In this document: positions 25,132-33,577 of the stretch, piece after piece
Numbering within the stretch: the stretch's first letter is position 1
How the letters are laid out: every line of letters starts with the position of its first letter
From: Amycolatopsis acidiphila
GTDB taxonomy: Bacteria > Actinomycetota > Actinomycetes > Mycobacteriales > Pseudonocardiaceae
Length of the DNA stretch: 64,000 bases
Assembly (NCBI RefSeq): GCF_021391495.1
Contig: NZ_CP090063.1
Coordinates: 4,526,001 to 4,590,000 of the forward strand
Reading direction: 5' to 3'
Position numbers and translations under genes: made by a program
Notes under the pieces: generated by a model
The model's input: the letters and a program-made list of their open reading frames with translations, nothing else
What the model was told of the DNA's origin: nothing
The model's database searches: none

Positions 25132-26038
25132 CCTCCGCTCCCGCCACGGCATCGAGCTGCCGATCGTCCGGCTGCGCCACTGGGGCCGCTGGGTCAGCGC
25201 GGTGATCATCCTCGCCGCGCTCGCGGGGCTCGGGGTGCTCCTCGCCCAGGCGAAGATCGAGTACAACTCGGTCCCGGCCTTCCTGTGGTACCGCGTGATG
25301 GCCGTGGGCCTGCTCAACACCGTGCTGCTGGCGGTGATCTCGCAGGCCGTCGCCATCGTCATCGGCATCGTGGTCGCGCTCATGCGCCGCTCGGCCAACC
25401 CGGTCGCCCGCGTGGTGGCCGCGGTCTACGTGTGGCTCTTCCGCGGCCTGCCGGTGCTGCTGCAGATCCTGCTGTGGTTCAACCTGGCGCTGGTGTTCGA
25501 GTTCATCTCGATCCCGCTGCCGTTCGGCGGCTACCTGGTGCACGAGCCGACGAACGTCCTCGTCAGCGCGTTCGTCGCCGCGCTCCTGGGCCTGGCGCTG
25601 AATGAAAGCGCTTACATGGCGGAGATCGTGCGCGCCGGGCTGAACAGCGTCGACCGGGGGCAGACCGAGGCGGCGAAGTCGATCGGGATGACCCCGGCCG
25701 CGACGTTGCGCCGCGTGGTGCTCCCCCAGGCGATGCGGGTGATCATCCCACCGACCGGCAACGACTTCATCAACATGCTCAAGGGCACCTCGATGGCGTC
25801 GGTGATCGGGGTGACCGAGCTGATCCACGCGGCCAACAACATCTCCTCGAACAACCTGCTGGTGATGGAGACCCTGCTCGCGGCCGCGATCTGGTACATG
25901 GTCGTGGTCACCGTGGCGAGCATCGGCCAGCACTACCTCGAGCGCGCGTTCGGCGCCGCCGACCGGGCGGGCGTCGCGCCCGGGCCGTGGTCGCGGGTGG
26001 GCCGCGCGCTGCGCGCCATGCCGTTGCGGAGGGCCTGA
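25118..26038 (+). CDS. Amino-acid ABC transporter permease
   Basis: A 306-residue HisM/GlnP-type permease with about five membrane helices. The EAA loop that docks the ATPase is in [20 protein letters not shown]. The longer-than-usual N-terminus (about 30 residues before the first helix) is polar. The ATG overlaps the end of the binding-protein gene, and its TGA overlaps the ATPase start as TGATG. The codons AAT GAA AGC GCT TAC at 25601-25615 are unusually AT-rich for this genome and create a LacI-operator-like sequence. Confidence 0.92.
   Translation: MPEADLRSRHGIELPIVRLRHWGRWVSAVIILAALAGLGVLLAQAKIEYNSVPAFLWYRVMAVGLLNTVLLAVISQAVAIVIGIVVALMRRSANPVARVVAAVYVWLFRGLPVLLQILLWFNLALVFEFISIPLPFGGYLVHEPTNVLVSAFVAALLGLALNESAYMAEIVRAGLNSVDRGQTEAAKSIGMTPAATLRRVVLPQAMRVIIPPTGNDFINMLKGTSMASVIGVTELIHAANNISSNNLLVMETLLAAAIWYMVVVTVASIGQHYLERAFGAADRAGVAPGPWSRVGRALRAMPLRRA
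25603..25616. promoter_or_regulatory. LacI-operator-like sequence inside the permease gene
   Basis: TGAAAGCGCTTACA matches the centre of the palindrome at 23781-23800 in 13 of 14 positions. It is built from codons rare in this genome (AAT, GCT). It may be an intragenic operator or chance. Confidence 0.35.
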
Positions 26039-26802
26039 TGAACGAGCCACTGCTGCGTGCGGTCAACGTGCGCAAGCACTTCGGCGGCGTCGAGGTGCTG
26101 CGCGGGATCGACCTGTCCGTCCGGAAAGGACAGGTCGTCTGCCTGCTCGGCCCCTCCGGCGCGGGGAAGAGCACGTTCCTGCGTTGCGTCAACCACCTCG
26201 AGACGATCGACGGCGGGCAGGTGTGGGTCGACGGCGAGCCGATCGGCTTCCGGCTGCACAGGGGAAAGCTGTACGAGCTGCGTGAGCGCGAGGTGGCCCG
26301 GCAACGGCGCGACATCGGCATGGTGTTCCAGCGGTTCAACCTCTTCGCGCACCGCAGCGTGCTGGAGAACGTGGTCGAGGGACCGGTCCGGGTGCTGGGC
26401 CAGTCCCCCGCCGCGGCGAAGAAGACCGCGCTGGAGCTGCTCGACCGGGTCGGCCTCGCACACCGCGCGCGTGACTACCCCGAGCAGCTGTCCGGCGGCC
26501 AGCAACAGCGCGTCGCGATCGCGCGCTCGCTGGCGATGAAACCGAAACTGATGCTGTTCGACGAGCCGACGTCCGCGCTGGACCCGGAGCTCGTCGGCGA
26601 AGTGCTGGAGGTGATGACCTCGCTCGCGGCGGAGGGGATGACAATGGTCGTCGTGACGCACGAAATGGGCTTCGCGCGCGAAGCGGCCGACGAGATCGTG
26701 TTCATGGCCGACGGGGCCGTGGTCGAGACCGGGCCGCCGGGCGAGGTGCTCAGCGCGCCGGCACACGAGCGCACCCGCCAGTTCCTGGCGCGCATCCTCT
26801 GA
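26038..26802 (+). CDS. Amino-acid ABC transporter ATP-binding protein
   Basis: A 254-residue ABC ATPase of the GlnQ/HisP class. It has Walker [10 protein letters not shown], the Q-loop FQRFNLF, signature LSGGQQQR, Walker [15 protein letters not shown] and the switch His in [12 protein letters not shown] 26038 overlaps the permease stop (TGATG), and its own TGA overlaps the next ATG in the same way, so the permease, ATPase and aminotransferase-regulator are translationally coupled. Confidence 0.95.
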   Translation: MNEPLLRAVNVRKHFGGVEVLRGIDLSVRKGQVVCLLGPSGAGKSTFLRCVNHLETIDGGQVWVDGEPIGFRLHRGKLYELREREVARQRRDIGMVFQRFNLFAHRSVLENVVEGPVRVLGQSPAAAKKTALELLDRVGLAHRARDYPEQLSGGQQQRVAIARSLAMKPKLMLFDEPTSALDPELVGEVLEVMTSLAAEGMTMVVVTHEMGFAREAADEIVFMADGAVVETGPPGEVLSAPAHERTRQFLARIL

Positions 26803-28526
26803 TGGCCAGGATCTCGCCGCGGTACCTGCTGCAGTTCGACGAGCCGGCCGGATATCTGGACTTCGCCCGGTTCGGCCCGCCTTCGCACGCCGTCCTCGAC
26901 ACCACCGCCCGGCTGCTCGAACAGTCCGCCAAGGCCGGTCCGTCCACTGTGGACGAGCTGATGCGGCAGGAGGTGCGCGCCAAGGCGGCGGTGGCGCGGC
27001 TGTGCCGCAGCGACACCGACCACGTCGTGCTCGTGCCGAACACCAGTCAGGGCCTGTTCCAGGCCGCGTTCGCGATGCCGGCTGGTGACGTGCTGGTGTC
27101 GGGCGCGGAGTTCCCGGCCAACACCTACCCGTGGGCGCGCGCGGAGGAGGCCGGGCGCCTGCGCGTCCGGCGCATGGACCCGCCCGGCTGCCACGTCACC
27201 GCGGACGCCGTCGCGGCCGGGCTGACCGGCGACACCACCGCCGTCTCGGTGAGCGTGGTCGACTTCCGCACCGGCTACCGCGCGGACCTCGCCGCGATCC
27301 GGGAGGTCGTCGGCGACCGGCTGCTCGTCGTCGACGGCATCCAGGGCTTCGGCGTGCTCGACGCGCCCTGGGAGGTCGCGGACGTCCTCGTGGTGGGCGG
27401 GCAGAAGTGGCTGCGGGCGGGCTGGGGCACGGGTTTCGCCGTGCTGTCGGACCGGGCGCTCGAGCGACTGAGGCCGGTGTTGTCGGGCTGGACCGGCGCG
27501 CACGACGCGGGCTTGTTCGACGACGAGATCCATCCGCCGACGGACACCGCGGCCAGCTGGTCGATCAGCAACCTGAGCCCGGTGACCTCGGGTGCCTTCG
27601 CGGCCGCGCTGGAGCTGGTGGAGGAGACCGGCGTCGCGGCGATCGAGGCCCGGATCGCGGAACGGGTCGGCGAGCTGGAGGAGACGCTGCTCTCGCTCGG
27701 CGCCGAGATCGTGTCCTCGACCGGACGGCGGGCCGGGATACTCGCGTTCACCCTACCCGGCCGGCCCGCGGAACAGGTCGGCGCGGTGCTGGCGTCCGAG
27801 GGCGTGGCGGCGACGGTGCGGGTCGAGCACGTGCGCCTGTCCCCGCACGCCTCCACCCCGCCCGCCGCGGCCGAGCAGCTGCGTTCGGCGCTGGCCCGCG
27901 GCGCGCGGACGAGCACGGACATCGTGTTCGGCACGGCCACCGGCGGCGATTCGGTGCTCACCGCGCTGATCCCGGCGGTGGAGGGCCTCGCCGCGATGCT
28001 GGGCCCTGGCAACGAGGTCGTGCTGCACGACCTGGGCAGGCTGCCGAACTCGATCGTCGCCATCGCGGGCACGGTCACCGGCCGCACGCCCGGGGGCCCG
28101 ATGACGGACCTGTTGCTGGGCCTGGTCCGCCGCGGCACGACGCACGATCTGACGAACTACGAGACCCACGGCCCCGACGGGACGCCGATCAAGTCATCGA
28201 CGATCTTCCTGCGGGACAACGAGGGCGTCGCGATCGGCTGCCTGTGCGTGAACAGCGAGCTGCCGGCCAGCGCCGCGGCGAGCGCGACCCGGCAGGAGAC
28301 CTTCCCGCCCGACGTCGACAGCCTGCAGCGGTTCCTCGTCGAGCGGGCGGTGCGCAGCACCGGGATCCCGGTGGAGCTGATGAAGAAGCCGCACAAGGCC
28401 GCCGTCGTGCGCGAGCTCGACGAGGCGGGGTTCTTCCTGATCAAGGACGCCGTGGACTTCCTCGCCGGCGAGCTGAAGGTCACCCGCTACACCATCTACA
28501 ACTACCTCAACGAGATCCGGGGCTGA
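26802..28526 (+). CDS. Class V aminotransferase fused to YheO/DauR-type PAS-HTH regulator
   Basis: A 574-residue two-part protein. Residues 1 to about 365 are a class V PLP enzyme (isopenicillin-epimerase / cysteine-desulfurase-like) with Asp178 in VVDGIQ and the Schiff-base Lys202 in VVGGQKWLRAG. Residues from about 384 match the YheO-like PAS domain of DauR (VLTALIPAVEGLAAMLGP, NEVVLHDL, SIVAIAG), and the C-terminus VTRYTIYNYLNEI matches its HTH. The join is continuous in frame with no internal start. It is coupled to the importer ATPase by TGATG. I infer that an imported amino compound is both processed and sensed; whether the enzyme half is active or a sensor is open. Confidence 0.88.
   Translation: MARISPRYLLQFDEPAGYLDFARFGPPSHAVLDTTARLLEQSAKAGPSTVDELMRQEVRAKAAVARLCRSDTDHVVLVPNTSQGLFQAAFAMPAGDVLVSGAEFPANTYPWARAEEAGRLRVRRMDPPGCHVTADAVAAGLTGDTTAVSVSVVDFRTGYRADLAAIREVVGDRLLVVDGIQGFGVLDAPWEVADVLVVGGQKWLRAGWGTGFAVLSDRALERLRPVLSGWTGAHDAGLFDDEIHPPTDTAASWSISNLSPVTSGAFAAALELVEETGVAAIEARIAERVGELEETLLSLGAEIVSSTGRRAGILAFTLPGRPAEQVGAVLASEGVAATVRVEHVRLSPHASTPPAAAEQLRSALARGARTSTDIVFGTATGGDSVLTALIPAVEGLAAMLGPGNEVVLHDLGRLPNSIVAIAGTVTGRTPGGPMTDLLLGLVRRGTTHDLTNYETHGPDGTPIKSSTIFLRDNEGVAIGCLCVNSELPASAAASATRQETFPPDVDSLQRFLVERAVRSTGIPVELMKKPHKAAVVRELDEAGFFLIKDAVDFLAGELKVTRYTIYNYLNEIRG
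26942..26954. repeat. GTCCACTGTGGAC palindrome, copy 2
   Basis: In the aminotransferase-regulator gene, coding S-T-V-D at residues 48-51 with Thr codon ACT. Confidence 0.8.
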
Positions 28527-28530
28527 TCCT

Positions 28531-28543
28531 GTCCACGGTGGAC
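28531..28543. repeat. GTCCACGGTGGAC palindrome, copy 3
   Basis: The only perfect copy outside a gene. It starts 5 bases after the stop of the aminotransferase-regulator gene and could form a short hairpin there. Confidence 0.75.
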
Positions 28544-28590
28544 GCGATGAACGCGGCTGCCGGACGCCGCGAAACGCGTACCGTGGCGGC

Positions 28591-29271
28591 ATGGAGCTGC
28601 TGTCCGTCAACATTGGCAAGCCGCGCCCCAACCCGTGGAAGCGGCTCGCCGCGACGGGGATCGACAAGCGGCCCGTGACGGGGCCCGTCGCCGTGCACGT
28701 GCCCACCGCCACCGGCACCGGCGAGGTCGGCCTGGCGGGCGACCGCGCGCACGACGTCAAGCACCACGGCGGCCCGGACCAGGCCGTGTACGCCTACGCC
28801 CGCGAGGATCTCGACGACTGGCAAGCCACCCTGGGCACCCACCTCGCGAACGGCGGCTTCGGCGAGAACCTCACGACGAAAGACCTCGACGTCAACGGCG
28901 CGCTGATCGGCGAGCGCTGGCGGGTCGGGCCCGACGTCGTGCTCGAGGTGTCCGCCCCGCGCACCCCCTGCGCCACCTTCCAGGGCTGGCTCGGGCGCGC
29001 CGGCTGGATCGCGGAGTTCGTCCGGTCGGCGCGGCCCGGCGCCTACCTGCGCGTGCTCGAGCCCGGCGAGATCCGGGCCGGGGACCGGATCGAGATCGTC
29101 CACCGGCCGGCGCACGACGTGACCGTGGCCCTGGCCTTCCGCGCGCTCACCGGCGAGCCCGAGCTGCTGCCCCGCCTGCCGGCCGCCGACGCGCTGCCGG
29201 AGTCGACCAAGGACCTGGTGCGCCGCAGGACGGGCGCGGCCGCTGACAGAATCGGCGGGACCGGGTCGTGA
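28591..29271 (+). CDS. MOSC domain protein (YiiM-like)
   Basis: A 226-residue MOSC protein with the YiiM-type order: GDRAHDVKHHGGPDQAVYAY near residue 50, GGFGENLTT, and the conserved Cys in APRTPCATFQGW, followed by a C-terminal helical segment. Relatives bind molybdenum cofactor and reduce N-hydroxylated compounds together with electron-transfer partners. No clear ribosome binding site precedes ATG 28591. The next gene, an LLM oxidoreductase, starts 17 bases after it. Confidence 0.88.
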   Translation: MELLSVNIGKPRPNPWKRLAATGIDKRPVTGPVAVHVPTATGTGEVGLAGDRAHDVKHHGGPDQAVYAYAREDLDDWQATLGTHLANGGFGENLTTKDLDVNGALIGERWRVGPDVVLEVSAPRTPCATFQGWLGRAGWIAEFVRSARPGAYLRVLEPGEIRAGDRIEIVHRPAHDVTVALAFRALTGEPELLPRLPAADALPESTKDLVRRRTGAAADRIGGTGS

Positions 29272-29287
29272 ACGTGGGAGGACCGCC

Positions 29288-30304
29288 ATGCCGTTGCCCT
29301 CGGAACCGTTGCGGAAGCTGGGCTTTCTGACCATCGGGCTGTTCGACGACGCCGATCCGCGTCCGGGCCACGAGTCCACGCTGGAGATCATCCGGCTCGG
29401 CGAGGAGCTCGGCTTCGACAGTGCGTGGGTCCGCCACCGCCACCTGCAGTACGGGATCTCCTCACCCGTCGCGGTGCTGGCCGCCGCGTCGCAGCGGACC
29501 AGCCGCATCGAGCTCGGCACCGCGGTGATCCCCCTCGGCTGGGAGAACCCGCTGCGCCTGGCCGAAGACCTCGCCACGGTCGACATCCTCTCCGGCGGCA
29601 GGCTCAACCCGGGGATCAGCGTCGGGCCGCCGAGGCACTACGACCAGATCAAACGCGCGCTGTACCCGGACTCCGCCGACGCCGAGGACTTCAGCTACGA
29701 GCGCGTCCGGCGCCTGCTCGACTGCGTGCGTGGCGAACCCGTCAGCGATTTCGGTGGCACCGAAGGGTTCGAGGTGTTCTCCCAGCGCGTCCAGCCGCAT
29801 TCGCCGGGTCTCGGCCGGCGGCTGTGGTACGGCGGCGCGAGCCTGCGCTCGGCCGAGTGGGCCGGGCGGCACGCGATGAACTTCCTCACCAGCAGTGTGG
29901 TCAAGGCCGAGGAGTCCGAGGGCTTCGCCGAGGTCCAGCTGTCCCACATCCGGGCCTTCCGGGCACACCATCCCGACGGGGACACCGCACGCGTCTCGCA
30001 GGGGCTCGTCGTCATCCCCACCGACTCCGCGACGTCCGCGCAGCGCGAGAAGTACGAGCGGTACGTGGCGGAGCGCACGCCGCGGACCGCGGTCCCGCAG
30101 GGCCCGGCGCGGATGATGTTCGCGCGGGACCTGGTCGGCACCTCCGCGCAGCTCGCCGGACAGCTTTACTCCCACCCCGCGTTCCGCGAGATCGACGAGG
30201 TCGCGTTCGCGCTGCCGTTCACCTTCGAGCACGAGGACTACGTGCAGATCCTCACCGATCTCGCCACGAAGCTCGGGCCCGCGCTCGGCTGGGCACCCAG
30301 GTAG
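29288..30304 (+). CDS. LLM class flavin-dependent oxidoreductase
   Basis: A 338-residue luciferase-like monooxygenase fold. The first strand (LGFLTIGLFD), GFDSAWVRHRH, the bundle SRIELGTAVIPLGWENPLRLAEDLATVD and GGRLNPGISVG are typical of the bacterial luciferase family using FMN or F420. ATG 29288 follows GGGAGGACC. The substrate is unknown; it may share a transcript with the MOSC gene. Confidence 0.88.
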   Translation: MPLPSEPLRKLGFLTIGLFDDADPRPGHESTLEIIRLGEELGFDSAWVRHRHLQYGISSPVAVLAAASQRTSRIELGTAVIPLGWENPLRLAEDLATVDILSGGRLNPGISVGPPRHYDQIKRALYPDSADAEDFSYERVRRLLDCVRGEPVSDFGGTEGFEVFSQRVQPHSPGLGRRLWYGGASLRSAEWAGRHAMNFLTSSVVKAEESEGFAEVQLSHIRAFRAHHPDGDTARVSQGLVVIPTDSATSAQREKYERYVAERTPRTAVPQGPARMMFARDLVGTSAQLAGQLYSHPAFREIDEVAFALPFTFEHEDYVQILTDLATKLGPALGWAPR

Positions 30305-30432
30305 TGCTGGTGTTCCCGTGGGGGTCACCCGAGGCGGTGGTCGCACGCGCGAAAAGTTCGTCGCTGCCCTGGTGGCGGGTACTCCATCCGCGTTCGCAAG
30401 CAAAAAACGGCGCAGGATGAGGAGTGGTGACG

Positions 30433-30651
30433 ATGCGACGAATCGGAACACTGGCAGGTGCGCTCGCCCTGACCGCCGGGGCCGTGCTCGGAATGGCGGG
30501 AACGGCGTCGGCGCAACAGGTCAGCGTGCCGCCGGACATGTGCGTGGGTGGTGGCGGGACGCTGTCGCTCGTCGGGGAAGGTCCAGACCTCGTCTGCACG
30601 GGCGGCTGGTTCAACGGCTTCCCCGTCGTCATCGACAGCGACGGCGGTTGA
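30433..30651 (+). CDS. Small secreted protein with one probable disulfide
   Basis: A 72-residue precursor. Residues 1-27 are a Sec signal peptide with basic start (MRRIG), hydrophobic core and ASA cleavage site. The mature part is about 45 residues, Gly-rich, with two Cys (PDMCVGG and LVCTGG) that could pair. GAGGAG 8 bases before ATG 30433 supports this start. I do not recognise the family. A strong terminator begins 5 bases after the stop. Confidence 0.78.
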   Translation: MRRIGTLAGALALTAGAVLGMAGTASAQQVSVPPDMCVGGGGTLSLVGEGPDLVCTGGWFNGFPVVIDSDGG

Positions 30652-30655
30652 TGCA

Positions 30656-30700
30656 CGGCAGGAGGGCCGGCCCGGAAGTTCCGGGCCGGCCCTCCTGCCG
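30656..30700. terminator. Bidirectional terminator with perfect 20-bp stem
   Basis: Arms 30656-30675 and 30681-30700 are perfectly complementary over 20 bases, around AAGTT, whose A and T can pair as well. It fills the space between the stop of the secreted-protein gene and the stop of the convergent membrane-protein gene. There is no U tract on either side, as is common in actinomycetes. Confidence 0.85.
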
Positions 30701-31204
30701 TCAGAGGGCGTCGCCGCCGGTGCGGTACGGGCCTCCCTGTTCCAGGTTCGGGCTGACGCGGGGGTGCCGGCCCTCCTGCCCCGGCACGGGCGAGGTCGTC
30801 GGCTCCTGCAGCTGCTGCTCCATCTCGTCGGCGCCCCGCTGCGGCTCGGCGACGGCGGCGCGCGCGTTCCAGTCCTCGACGACCTGCTCTTCGCGCCGCT
30901 GCGCGAGCACGGCGATCGTGATCGCGTGGGCGAGCGCCAGGATCAGCAGGTACACCCCGACCCGGCCCATCACGGCGGGGAACGAGCCGCCGCCGGGGAA
31001 GTGCACGGTCGAGATGAGCGCGAGCGCCCCGAGGACCACGACGTAGAACAGGGCCGTGACGAGCATCGTCATCGCCGATGCCGCCTCCGGTCGCCCGCGG
31101 TCGCCCTGGAGGTAGCGCGCACCGCTGCGGTAGATGATCTGGCCGTCGATCGCGGCCAGCAGGATCCCGATCACCAGGAAGGAAACATAGCTGTTCGTGT
31201 CCAC
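30701..31204 (-). CDS. Small membrane protein of unknown function
   Basis: A 167-residue protein with three hydrophobic helices (about residues 6-22, 45-65 and 80-100) and a hydrophilic C-terminal tail rich in Gln, Glu and Pro (EMEQQLQEPTTSPVPGQEG). I recognise no family. GTG 31204 has GGGGAG about 7 bases upstream. It lies downstream of the Tyr/Gly-rich membrane protein at 31289-31939 and may be co-transcribed. Confidence 0.72.
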   Translation of the reverse strand: MDTNSYVSFLVIGILLAAIDGQIIYRSGARYLQGDRGRPEAASAMTMLVTALFYVVVLGALALISTVHFPGGGSFPAVMGRVGVYLLILALAHAITIAVLAQRREEQVVEDWNARAAVAEPQRGADEMEQQLQEPTTSPVPGQEGRHPRVSPNLEQGGPYRTGGDAL

Positions 31205-31288
31205 GACCGACTCCCCTTCAGATCGCCGAGAACGCTCCTTTCCCGGCTACCCGCTGAAGGCCCTGGTCGCGCACCACCATGGGGTGAA

Positions 31289-31939
31289 CTAGCGCTTGAT
31301 CAGCGCCACGATCGAGCCGATCACGCCGACCGCGCCCGCCCCGAGGAACAAGTAGTAGCCCGGCGCGGTGCTGTCGGGGTTGGGCTCGCCCGAGGTGAGC
31401 CAGAAGATCATGCCCACGATCATCACCAGGGACACCACCAGCGCCAGCGCACCGACGATCCGCTTGTTGCGCATCGGGATGAACAGGACCGCGCCGGCGA
31501 GCAGGGCCAGGCCGCCGCCGATGAGCACGAGGTACACGCCGATCTGGATGATCGTGCCGCTGGAGCTGCCGAAGTCGCTCGCCTGCCCGGCGGCGTCGGC
31601 GACGTCGATGCCCGCCAGGCCCTGCCCGCGCACGCTGAACCACGGCAGGAAGAACTGCAGCACGCCGGCCAGGCCGCCGAGGACGAGCACGATGGCGGCC
31701 GGGATGTTGTTGCTCGCCGCCGTGCCGAACTGGCCGGGGCCCTGCGGGCCGTACCCGTACTGCGGCGCGGGATAGCCGTACTGGCCGGGATAGCCGTACT
31801 GGGGCGGGTAGCCGGGCTGCTGTGGCGCGCCGTACCCTGGCTGGCCCGGCACCGGCGCGCCGTACCCCGGCTGCTGCGGCGGCCCGTAGCCGGGCTGGCC
31901 TTCGCCGTATCCGCCGGGCTGCTGGCCTGGATAGCTCAT
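31289..31939 (-). CDS. Pro/Gly/Tyr-rich membrane protein (34-kDa-antigen-like)
   Basis: A 216-residue protein. Residues 1 to about 75 are low-complexity with repeats of QPGYG, PGYPPQYGYPG and similar units. Four membrane helices follow (starting near IPAAIVLVLGG, then IIQIGVYLVLIGG, RIVGALALVVSL and YYLFLGAGAVG). The layout matches the actinobacterial DUF5336 / mycobacterial 34-kDa antigen type. The role is unknown, probably at the cell envelope. ATG 31939. Confidence 0.75.
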   Translation of the reverse strand: MSYPGQQPGGYGEGQPGYGPPQQPGYGAPVPGQPGYGAPQQPGYPPQYGYPGQYGYPAPQYGYGPQGPGQFGTAASNNIPAAIVLVLGGLAGVLQFFLPWFSVRGQGLAGIDVADAAGQASDFGSSSGTIIQIGVYLVLIGGGLALLAGAVLFIPMRNKRIVGALALVVSLVMIVGMIFWLTSGEPNPDSTAPGYYLFLGAGAVGVIGSIVALIKR

Positions 31940-32030
31940 GTCTCTCCCCCTCGACGACCGGCGCCGACCGCGCCCGAGGGTTGATGCTACTGCGCGTGGC
32001 GTGCTCGGTGGGTGAACGACGCCCGCGAGG

Positions 32031-32396
32031 TCAGCCGACCGGGGCGCGGACGTCGTCGAGACCGAACCAGAACAGCACCACGTCCGGGTTCTCGCTCCAC
32101 GCCACCTGGTGCGCCTGCACGGTCCGGCCGCCGACGGTGCTGGTGATCCGCGCCGCGGGGCCCACGTAGTAGCCGAACACCGGCACGGTCGGCGGCAGCC
32201 CGGGGTCCCCGCCGTCGAGGATCCGGAAGCCCGGCGCGAGGTCGGAACCGTGGTGGACGTTGCTCATCAGCTGGCCTTCGAGCCGGCCGGCAGCGGTGCG
32301 GTGGCCTGCCATCAGTCCGAAGTGGACACCCGGAAGATCCGGTGTCCGGATCGCGACGAAGTAGAACACCCGCTCGCCCGAGGAGTCACGCGTCAT
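32031..32396 (-). CDS. Hypothetical protein
   Basis: At least 121 residues from ATG 32396, mostly beta-rich (ERVFYFVAIRTPDLPGVHF, VPVFGYYVGPAARI, VVLFWFGLDDV). I do not recognise the family. The start is uncertain: GTG 32405 is close by, and the frame stays open to 32543 through an Arg-rich stretch with weaker codon bias, so a longer protein is possible. No signal peptide appears in any version. It is divergent from the STAS gene at 32612. Confidence 0.55.
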   Translation of the reverse strand: MTRDSSGERVFYFVAIRTPDLPGVHFGLMAGHRTAAGRLEGQLMSNVHHGSDLAPGFRILDGGDPGLPPTVPVFGYYVGPAARITSTVGGRTVQAHQVAWSENPDVVLFWFGLDDVRAPVG

Positions 32397-32611
32397 CGCC
32401 GGCACGACCTCGCCGAGTAGCAGGCGTCCCGCCGGTCCGGCGGATCGCTCGCCGGTGCCGGGGCGGTGCTCGCCGGGCCGCCGCCAGCGGGTACGCGGCG
32501 TGCGTGAGCCGGTTGAGCCGCGGCGGCCGGAACTTCCCGGCACCGGAGCGGGGGCGGCAGCGAAGCCAGGGCTGCGGCACGGTGGCCGCCGGGGTGTAGC
32601 AGGATGTACGC

Positions 32612-32974
32612 ATGCAGGCCCCAGACCCGGACTTCGCCGGGGTGCCGAGGATGACGGTCCGTACCGAACGCGCCGGTGACGCCGTCGTGCTGGCCGTCAG
32701 CGGCGAGGTCGACATGACCACCGCGCCCGAGCTGGACGCGCACACGAGCCAGGCGCTGCGGGACCGGCCGCCCGTGCTGGTGATCGACCTGACCGAGGTT
32801 ACGTTCCTGGGTTCGGCCGGCATGTCCTCCCTCGTCGCCGCGGGCCAGGACGGCGGGGACACCTCGGTGCGGATCGTCGCCAGCGGGTCGGCCACCGCGC
32901 GGCCGATGCAGCTGGTCGGCCTGGACCAGCTGCTGGCCATCCACCCGACCCGCGCGGCGGCGCTGGCAGGCTGA
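32612..32974 (+). CDS. Anti-sigma factor antagonist (STAS domain)
   Basis: A 120-residue STAS protein of the RsbV/SpoIIAA type. The core reads VVLAVSGEVDMTTAPEL, then LVIDLTEVTFLGSAGMSSL, with the phosphorylatable Ser68 in LGSAG. It would bind an RsbW-type kinase when unphosphorylated and free a sigma factor. ATG 32612 has AGGA upstream. Two RsbW-like ATPase genes follow on the same strand (33056 and 33578). Confidence 0.9.
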   Translation: MQAPDPDFAGVPRMTVRTERAGDAVVLAVSGEVDMTTAPELDAHTSQALRDRPPVLVIDLTEVTFLGSAGMSSLVAAGQDGGDTSVRIVASGSATARPMQLVGLDQLLAIHPTRAAALAG

Positions 32975-33055
32975 GCGGGCGCGCATGTGTCGCGCGGCGC
33001 TGGGTACTTTCCGGACGACGGCCCGAGGACGGGCCCGCACCGAGAGGGGTGCGCG

Positions 33056-33472
33056 ATGAACCCGCGTCACGACCCGGCGCGGCCGGCGGACCCGGCGTTC
33101 CGCCGCCGGGGGCCAGCACTGCCACGGCACGCGACCTGGCTGCGCCACGAGCTCGACGACTGGGCCCGCGCCCGTGCCCTCCCCGACCCGGTCCGTGAGG
33201 CGCTCGCGCTCGCGGGCTACGAAGCGATGGCCAATGCCGTCACGCACGCGTATCCCGCGCGAACAACGGGGTTCCTGGAGGTGACCGCGTGCGAGGAGGC
33301 GGGCGCGGCGACCGTCGTCGTGACCGATCACGGCCAGTGGCGCCCCCCGCCGCCGGTCGCCGGCGCGCTGCGCGGGCGCGGCCTGGCGCTCATCCACGCG
33401 TTGGCGGGCCGGACGTCGGTCGACACGCGCGAACACGGCACGACGGTCACGATGACCTGGCCGTTGCCGTGA
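33056..33472 (+). CDS. RsbW-like ATP-binding protein (anti-sigma kinase type), copy 1
   Basis: A 138-residue HATPase_c protein of the GHKL family. The N box is in YEAMANAVTHAYP, the G1 box in VTDHGQW and the G2 box in LRGRGLALIHAL. It lacks a dimerisation domain, as expected for serine kinases that phosphorylate STAS antagonists. ATG 33056 follows GAGAGGGG; upstream in-frame codons lack a ribosome binding site. It lies 81 bases after the STAS gene. Confidence 0.85.
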   Translation: MNPRHDPARPADPAFRRRGPALPRHATWLRHELDDWARARALPDPVREALALAGYEAMANAVTHAYPARTTGFLEVTACEEAGAATVVVTDHGQWRPPPPVAGALRGRGLALIHALAGRTSVDTREHGTTVTMTWPLP

Positions 33473-33513
33473 CCCGTCGCCGTAACCCGTTGCCGTAACC
33501 CGTCACCGTCCCG
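33462..33513. repeat. 13-bp tandem repeat across the stop codon
   Basis: Units CGTTGCCGTGACC (33462), CGTCGCCGTAACC (33475) and CGTTGCCGTAACC (33488), then a partial unit at 33501. Each full unit contains a TGA or TAA at the same place. Because 13 is not a multiple of 3, the three stops fall in three different frames. Confidence 0.8.
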
Positions 33514-33577
33514 CCAGGTTTGCCGCGGCGGTGCACGGGGTAGCCGGGCGCGGCTTGACCGACCAGGCCTCCGGCGC

